From an uncultured Gammaproteobacteria bacterium (GTDB lineage Bacteria > Pseudomonadota > Gammaproteobacteria > GCA-002705445 > GCA-002716945): 33,842 bases of DNA. This document shows, in pieces, positions 31,319-33,842 of the stretch. How positions within the stretch are numbered: the first letter of the stretch is position 1; each line of letters begins with the position of its first letter. The stretch is taken from NCBI GenBank assembly GCA_902535975.1, contig CACAVP010000008.1, forward strand, positions 1 to 33,842, in the 5' to 3' direction. The translations under genes were made by a program, and so were the position numbers. A model generated the notes under the pieces. The model had not been told where the DNA came from and ran no database searches. It saw only the letters and a list, made by a program, of their open reading frames with translations.

Positions 31319-32521
31319 ATGACTAATCTGATCATGCCACATGGCTCGAATGAACTGAACACACTCTACATTGAAGATGAAATGGCAAGATCATCAATGT
31401 TATCTGCATCTGCCGAGATGCGTAGTCTTGAAATAAATTCTGCTGCTGCAGCTAATGCAGTCATGATGGCCGCTGGTTACTTCAATCCGCTGACAGGTTA
31501 TATGAACAAGGAGGAGGCGCTGAAAGTATCAAGAGAGATGCTGACACTAAATGATATATTCTGGCCGGTTCCGATTGTTAATATTACAACAGACGCAAAC
31601 TCACTTGACTATACGCATGGAGAGGAGATTGCTCTCAAAGACCCGAATATTGAAGGCAATCCAGTCATTGCGATTCAAAGAATAGATAACGTAGAAAAGC
31701 TAAGTGACGATGATATTGAGACCATTGTTAAAAATGTTTTTGGAACAACTGACGTAAATCACCCAGGTGTAAAAAATTTTAAAGATCAGGGTAAATATAT
31801 TATTTCTGGACCAATTGAAGTCTTAAACTATAGTTATTTTCCACATGATTTTCCAAATACATTTGCTACAGCTCCAGATATACGAAAGATGCTCACTAAT
31901 GCTGGTTGGTCTAAAACTGTTGCATTCCAAACCAGAAATCCAATGCACAGAGCGCACGAAGAGCTTTGTAAAATGGCTTACGAGCGATTAGAAGCTGATG
32001 GAGTTTTGATACATATGCTCTTGGGTAAACTCAAAGAAGGTGATATCCCAGGAGATGTCAGAGATGCTGCGATAAGGAAAATGGTAGAAATATATTTCGA
32101 GGAGAATACTGCAATCATCTCTGGATTTGGATTTGACATGATGTATGCAGGTCCTCGTGAAGCTTTGCTTCATGCAGTATTTAGGCAAAATGCAGGATGC
32201 ACACATCTGATAGTTGGTCGAGATCATGCTGGCGTTGGCGATTATTATGAACCATTTGAGGCGCAAGAAATATTTGATTTGGATGTTGTGAAAGATTCAC
32301 TCAAAATCGAAATTTTTAAAGCTGATCACACAGCTTATTCTAAAAAATTAAACAAAGTGGTGATGATGAGAGATGCCGATGATCACTCTAAAGATGATTT
32401 CGTTTTACTTTCTGGGACAAAAGTGAGAGAAATGCTAGCTGCAGGTCAAGATTTACCCCCAGAATTTGCAAGAAAAGAAGTAGCCAAGATATTGATGACT
32501 TACTATCAAGAGAGAAGCTGA
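31319..32521 (+). CDS. sat: Dissimilatory sulfate adenylyltransferase (ATP sulfurylase)
   Basis: In a sulfur oxidiser Sat works in the ATP-forming direction: APS plus pyrophosphate gives sulfate and ATP. The 400-residue, single-domain protein belongs to the homo-oligomeric Sat type, not the CysDN type. Active-site motifs are QTRNPMHRAH (204-213, with the HxxH histidines 210 and 213) and VGRDHAGVGDYY (299-310). There is no C-terminal APS kinase domain. It has its own strong promoter and Shine-Dalgarno, and is followed 136 bases later by aprM. The pairing with aprMB rather than with assimilatory cys genes supports the dissimilatory role. Confidence 0.96.
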   Translation: MTNLIMPHGSNELNTLYIEDEMARSSMLSASAEMRSLEINSAAAANAVMMAAGYFNPLTGYMNKEEALKVSREMLTLNDIFWPVPIVNITTDANSLDYTHGEEIALKDPNIEGNPVIAIQRIDNVEKLSDDDIETIVKNVFGTTDVNHPGVKNFKDQGKYIISGPIEVLNYSYFPHDFPNTFATAPDIRKMLTNAGWSKTVAFQTRNPMHRAHEELCKMAYERLEADGVLIHMLLGKLKEGDIPGDVRDAAIRKMVEIYFEENTAIISGFGFDMMYAGPREALLHAVFRQNAGCTHLIVGRDHAGVGDYYEPFEAQEIFDLDVVKDSLKIEIFKADHTAYSKKLNKVVMMRDADDHSKDDFVLLSGTKVREMLAAGQDLPPEFARKEVAKILMTYYQERS

Positions 32522-32527
32522 ATAAAA

Positions 32528-32544
32528 ACCCTATAAAATAGGGT
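32528..32544 (+). other. Hairpin between sat and aprM
   Basis: A perfect 7-bp inverted repeat ACCCTAT-AAA-ATAGGGT begins six bases after the sat stop. On the plus strand it is followed by A-rich, not T-rich, sequence, so it is not a standard intrinsic terminator for sat. On the minus strand it is followed by TTTTTATT, but no minus-strand gene reaches it. It may stabilise the sat mRNA 3' end. Confidence 0.5.
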
Positions 32545-32599
32545 GAAAAAATAAGTAAAATTAAGTAAATAATTAATTCCTAATATTCTCAAATTTGGC

Positions 32600-32605
32600 T
32601 ATAAT
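32600..32605 (+). promoter_or_regulatory. -10 element of an aprM promoter
   Basis: A perfect TATAAT lies 52 bases before aprM, with a weak TTCCTA 17 bases upstream (32577-32582). The predicted leader of about 46 bases contains AGGGAGA at 32647-32653. This suggests the apr genes can be transcribed separately from sat. Confidence 0.5.
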
Positions 32606-32657
32606 GTTGTTCGAGCAGTTATTCATAAGCTGCAGAATATTAAGATAGGGAGAAAAC

Positions 32658-33449
32658 ATGCTAGCTTACAATCCATTTTCAGATTTAGGAGCAACTATAC
32701 CTTCAATTGCAATGCAGGCATTCTTAATTGCAATGGTTATATTGGTTATAGCAGGGGTCGTGCTCGATATGATGCACAAAAAGAATGTAAAATATTTTTT
32801 TGAAAACGCAAAAAAAGCAAAACAAGCTGCAACTAGAGAATTATCATCCGGTGAAAAAGCATCAATAATTGCAAAGACAGTCGCATCTGACATCATGACT
32901 TCCTCAGAATTTTGTACATTTCAAAGACGAGCAGCACACTTATTAGGGATGTATGGAACTATAATTTTCTGGGTAACATCAGCAATGTTAATTTTTAGCT
33001 ATTCAACACCTTCTTCTGCAGCGCCAGCTATGATACCTATGTTATGGCACATTGGTGCAATAATGACATGCGTGGGCGGTTTTTGGTTCTGGTTCTCAAT
33101 TAGAGTTAACGTGTCTGCCGAGGGACATCCTTGGTATCATGTTATGTTCGCAGATTTATTTGTACTAGCATTATTAGCATCCCAATCTACAGCATTACTA
33201 TGGTCAATAACACAAAACTCAGGATCAATTCTCAGTGGTCTGTTTTTATTATTATTCATAGTCTCAAATGTAGTTTTATTTGGGGGAGTATATTGGTCAA
33301 AATTTGCTCATATGTTTTACAAACCTGGAGCAGCAATACAGAAACACTTAGCTAAGGCTGATGGTTCGAACAGCAACTTACCTGAACCTGCAGACAAGCC
33401 AAAGCAATTTGGATTGGGAATAAGACGTGAGTCACCAAAGAATTATTAA
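32658..33449 (+). CDS. aprM: AprM, membrane anchor of APS reductase
   Basis: AprM is a membrane protein found with aprBA in many sulfur oxidisers, thought to link APS reductase electrons to the quinone pool in place of QmoABC. The 263-residue product has five likely helices (about 17-39, 95-116, 126-148, 163-184 and 191-213) with an amphipathic cytosolic loop after the first. His94, His131, His161 and His218 lie near helix ends and are candidates for haem or quinone sites, but this is not shown. The tail after 220 is soluble and Pro-rich. AGGGAGA is the Shine-Dalgarno. Identification rests on topology plus position between sat and aprB. Confidence 0.88.
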   Translation: MLAYNPFSDLGATIPSIAMQAFLIAMVILVIAGVVLDMMHKKNVKYFFENAKKAKQAATRELSSGEKASIIAKTVASDIMTSSEFCTFQRRAAHLLGMYGTIIFWVTSAMLIFSYSTPSSAAPAMIPMLWHIGAIMTCVGGFWFWFSIRVNVSAEGHPWYHVMFADLFVLALLASQSTALLWSITQNSGSILSGLFLLLFIVSNVVLFGGVYWSKFAHMFYKPGAAIQKHLAKADGSNSNLPEPADKPKQFGLGIRRESPKNY

Positions 33450-33478
33450 TAACTATATGGAAATAAGGAGATAAGATT

Positions 33479-33842
33479 ATGTCAACTTTTGTATATATGA
33501 CCAGATGTGATGGTTGTGGAATGTGTGTAGATATCTGTCCATCAGATATAATGCATATCGATAAAACACTGAGGCGTGCGGTAAACATAGAACCAAATAT
33601 GTGTTGGGAATGTTATTCTTGTGTAAAAGCATGTGACCAAAATGCTATTGATGCACGTGGTTACGCTGATTTCTCACCACTGGGTCATAGTGTAAGGGCA
33701 CTCAGAGAAGAAGAAAAAGGAACTATTTCTTGGAAAATTAAGTTCAGAAACGGTACAGAAAAAAATTTCTGTTCACCAATTACCACTAAACCTTGGGGAG
33801 AGTACATTCCTGAGTTAGCAACAGAGCCATCTCCGTCAAAAG
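33479..33842 (+). CDS. aprB: Adenylylsulfate reductase beta subunit, 3' end beyond window
   Basis: AprB is the ferredoxin-like subunit that carries electrons from the FAD of AprA during oxidation of sulfite plus AMP to APS. From ATG at 33479, 121 residues are visible before the window ends; the full protein is usually about 150-165. Two 4Fe-4S clusters are bound by Cys10, 13, 16 and 20 (CDGCGMCVDIC) and Cys42, 45, 48 and 52 (CWECYSCVKAC); Trp43 is the conserved tryptophan on the electron path. SWKIKFRNG and TTKPWGEY belong to the beta-sheet that wraps AprA. AAGGAG (33465-33470) is a strong Shine-Dalgarno. aprA is expected just downstream. Confidence 0.95.
   Translation, partial: MSTFVYMTRCDGCGMCVDICPSDIMHIDKTLRRAVNIEPNMCWECYSCVKACDQNAIDARGYADFSPLGHSVRALREEEKGTISWKIKFRNGTEKNFCSPITTKPWGEYIPELATEPSPSK

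Overview
The window looks like core chromosome of a free-living or symbiotic gammaproteobacterial sulfur oxidiser. The DNA is AT-rich (about one third G+C by eye), genes are packed with overlaps or gaps of a few bases, and no insertion sequence, phage gene, CRISPR array, rRNA or tRNA is visible. The lineage call rests on gammaproteobacterial gene content (RpoH, BioH/BioC, the trxA-rho pair, the cox operon with a DUF2909 gene) combined with the dissimilatory sulfur genes sat-aprM-aprB at the right edge. This combination fits the SUP05/Thioglobus-like group or its vesicomyid symbiont relatives. That placement is inference from content, not a phylogeny.

Left block (1-14023, all minus strand). 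Read in transcription order it is rpsU-yqeY, then gltD-hemE-aroK-aroB-gltB-dnaG-metK-ahcY-bioA (bioA is cut by the window edge). It mixes ribosome, nitrogen assimilation (GOGAT), shikimate, haem, replication primase, the SAM cycle and biotin genes, joined by ATGA or TAATG overlaps or short gaps. rpsU and dnaG, neighbours in many proteobacteria, are separated here by a roughly 8.5 kb metabolic block, and the two GOGAT subunits are split by hemE-aroK-aroB.

Middle block (14066-25230). tsaD (plus) converges on and overlaps plsY (minus). bioH-bioC supply the malonyl-ACP methyl ester route for biotin. A complete aa3-type cytochrome c oxidase locus follows: coxB, coxA, ctaG, coxC, a divergent DUF2909 gene, surf1, a SCO-like thioredoxin-fold gene, ctaA and ctaB. 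It covers catalytic subunits, copper delivery and haem A synthesis. rpoH (minus) converges on ctaB.

Right block (25349-33842). Two secreted M16 peptidase paralogues (one with the zinc site, one without), rsmD and coaD run on the plus strand and meet rho and trxA (minus) end to end. A SlyD-like isomerase precedes sat, aprM and partial aprB, the APS reductase/ATP sulfurylase branch that oxidises sulfite to sulfate with ATP formation. Electrons from the sulfur branch presumably reach the aa3 oxidase through carriers encoded elsewhere.

Regulatory reading: sat, aprM and coxB have promoter-like sequences with 37-50 nt leaders and Shine-Dalgarno sites. tsaD, gltD, the first M16 gene and possibly plsY instead carry a -10 hexamer exactly six bases before ATG and no Shine-Dalgarno, which predicts leaderless mRNAs. 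I did not find a clearly novel multi-gene system; the most unusual points are gene-order rearrangements, leaderless-type starts and overlapping convergent gene ends.
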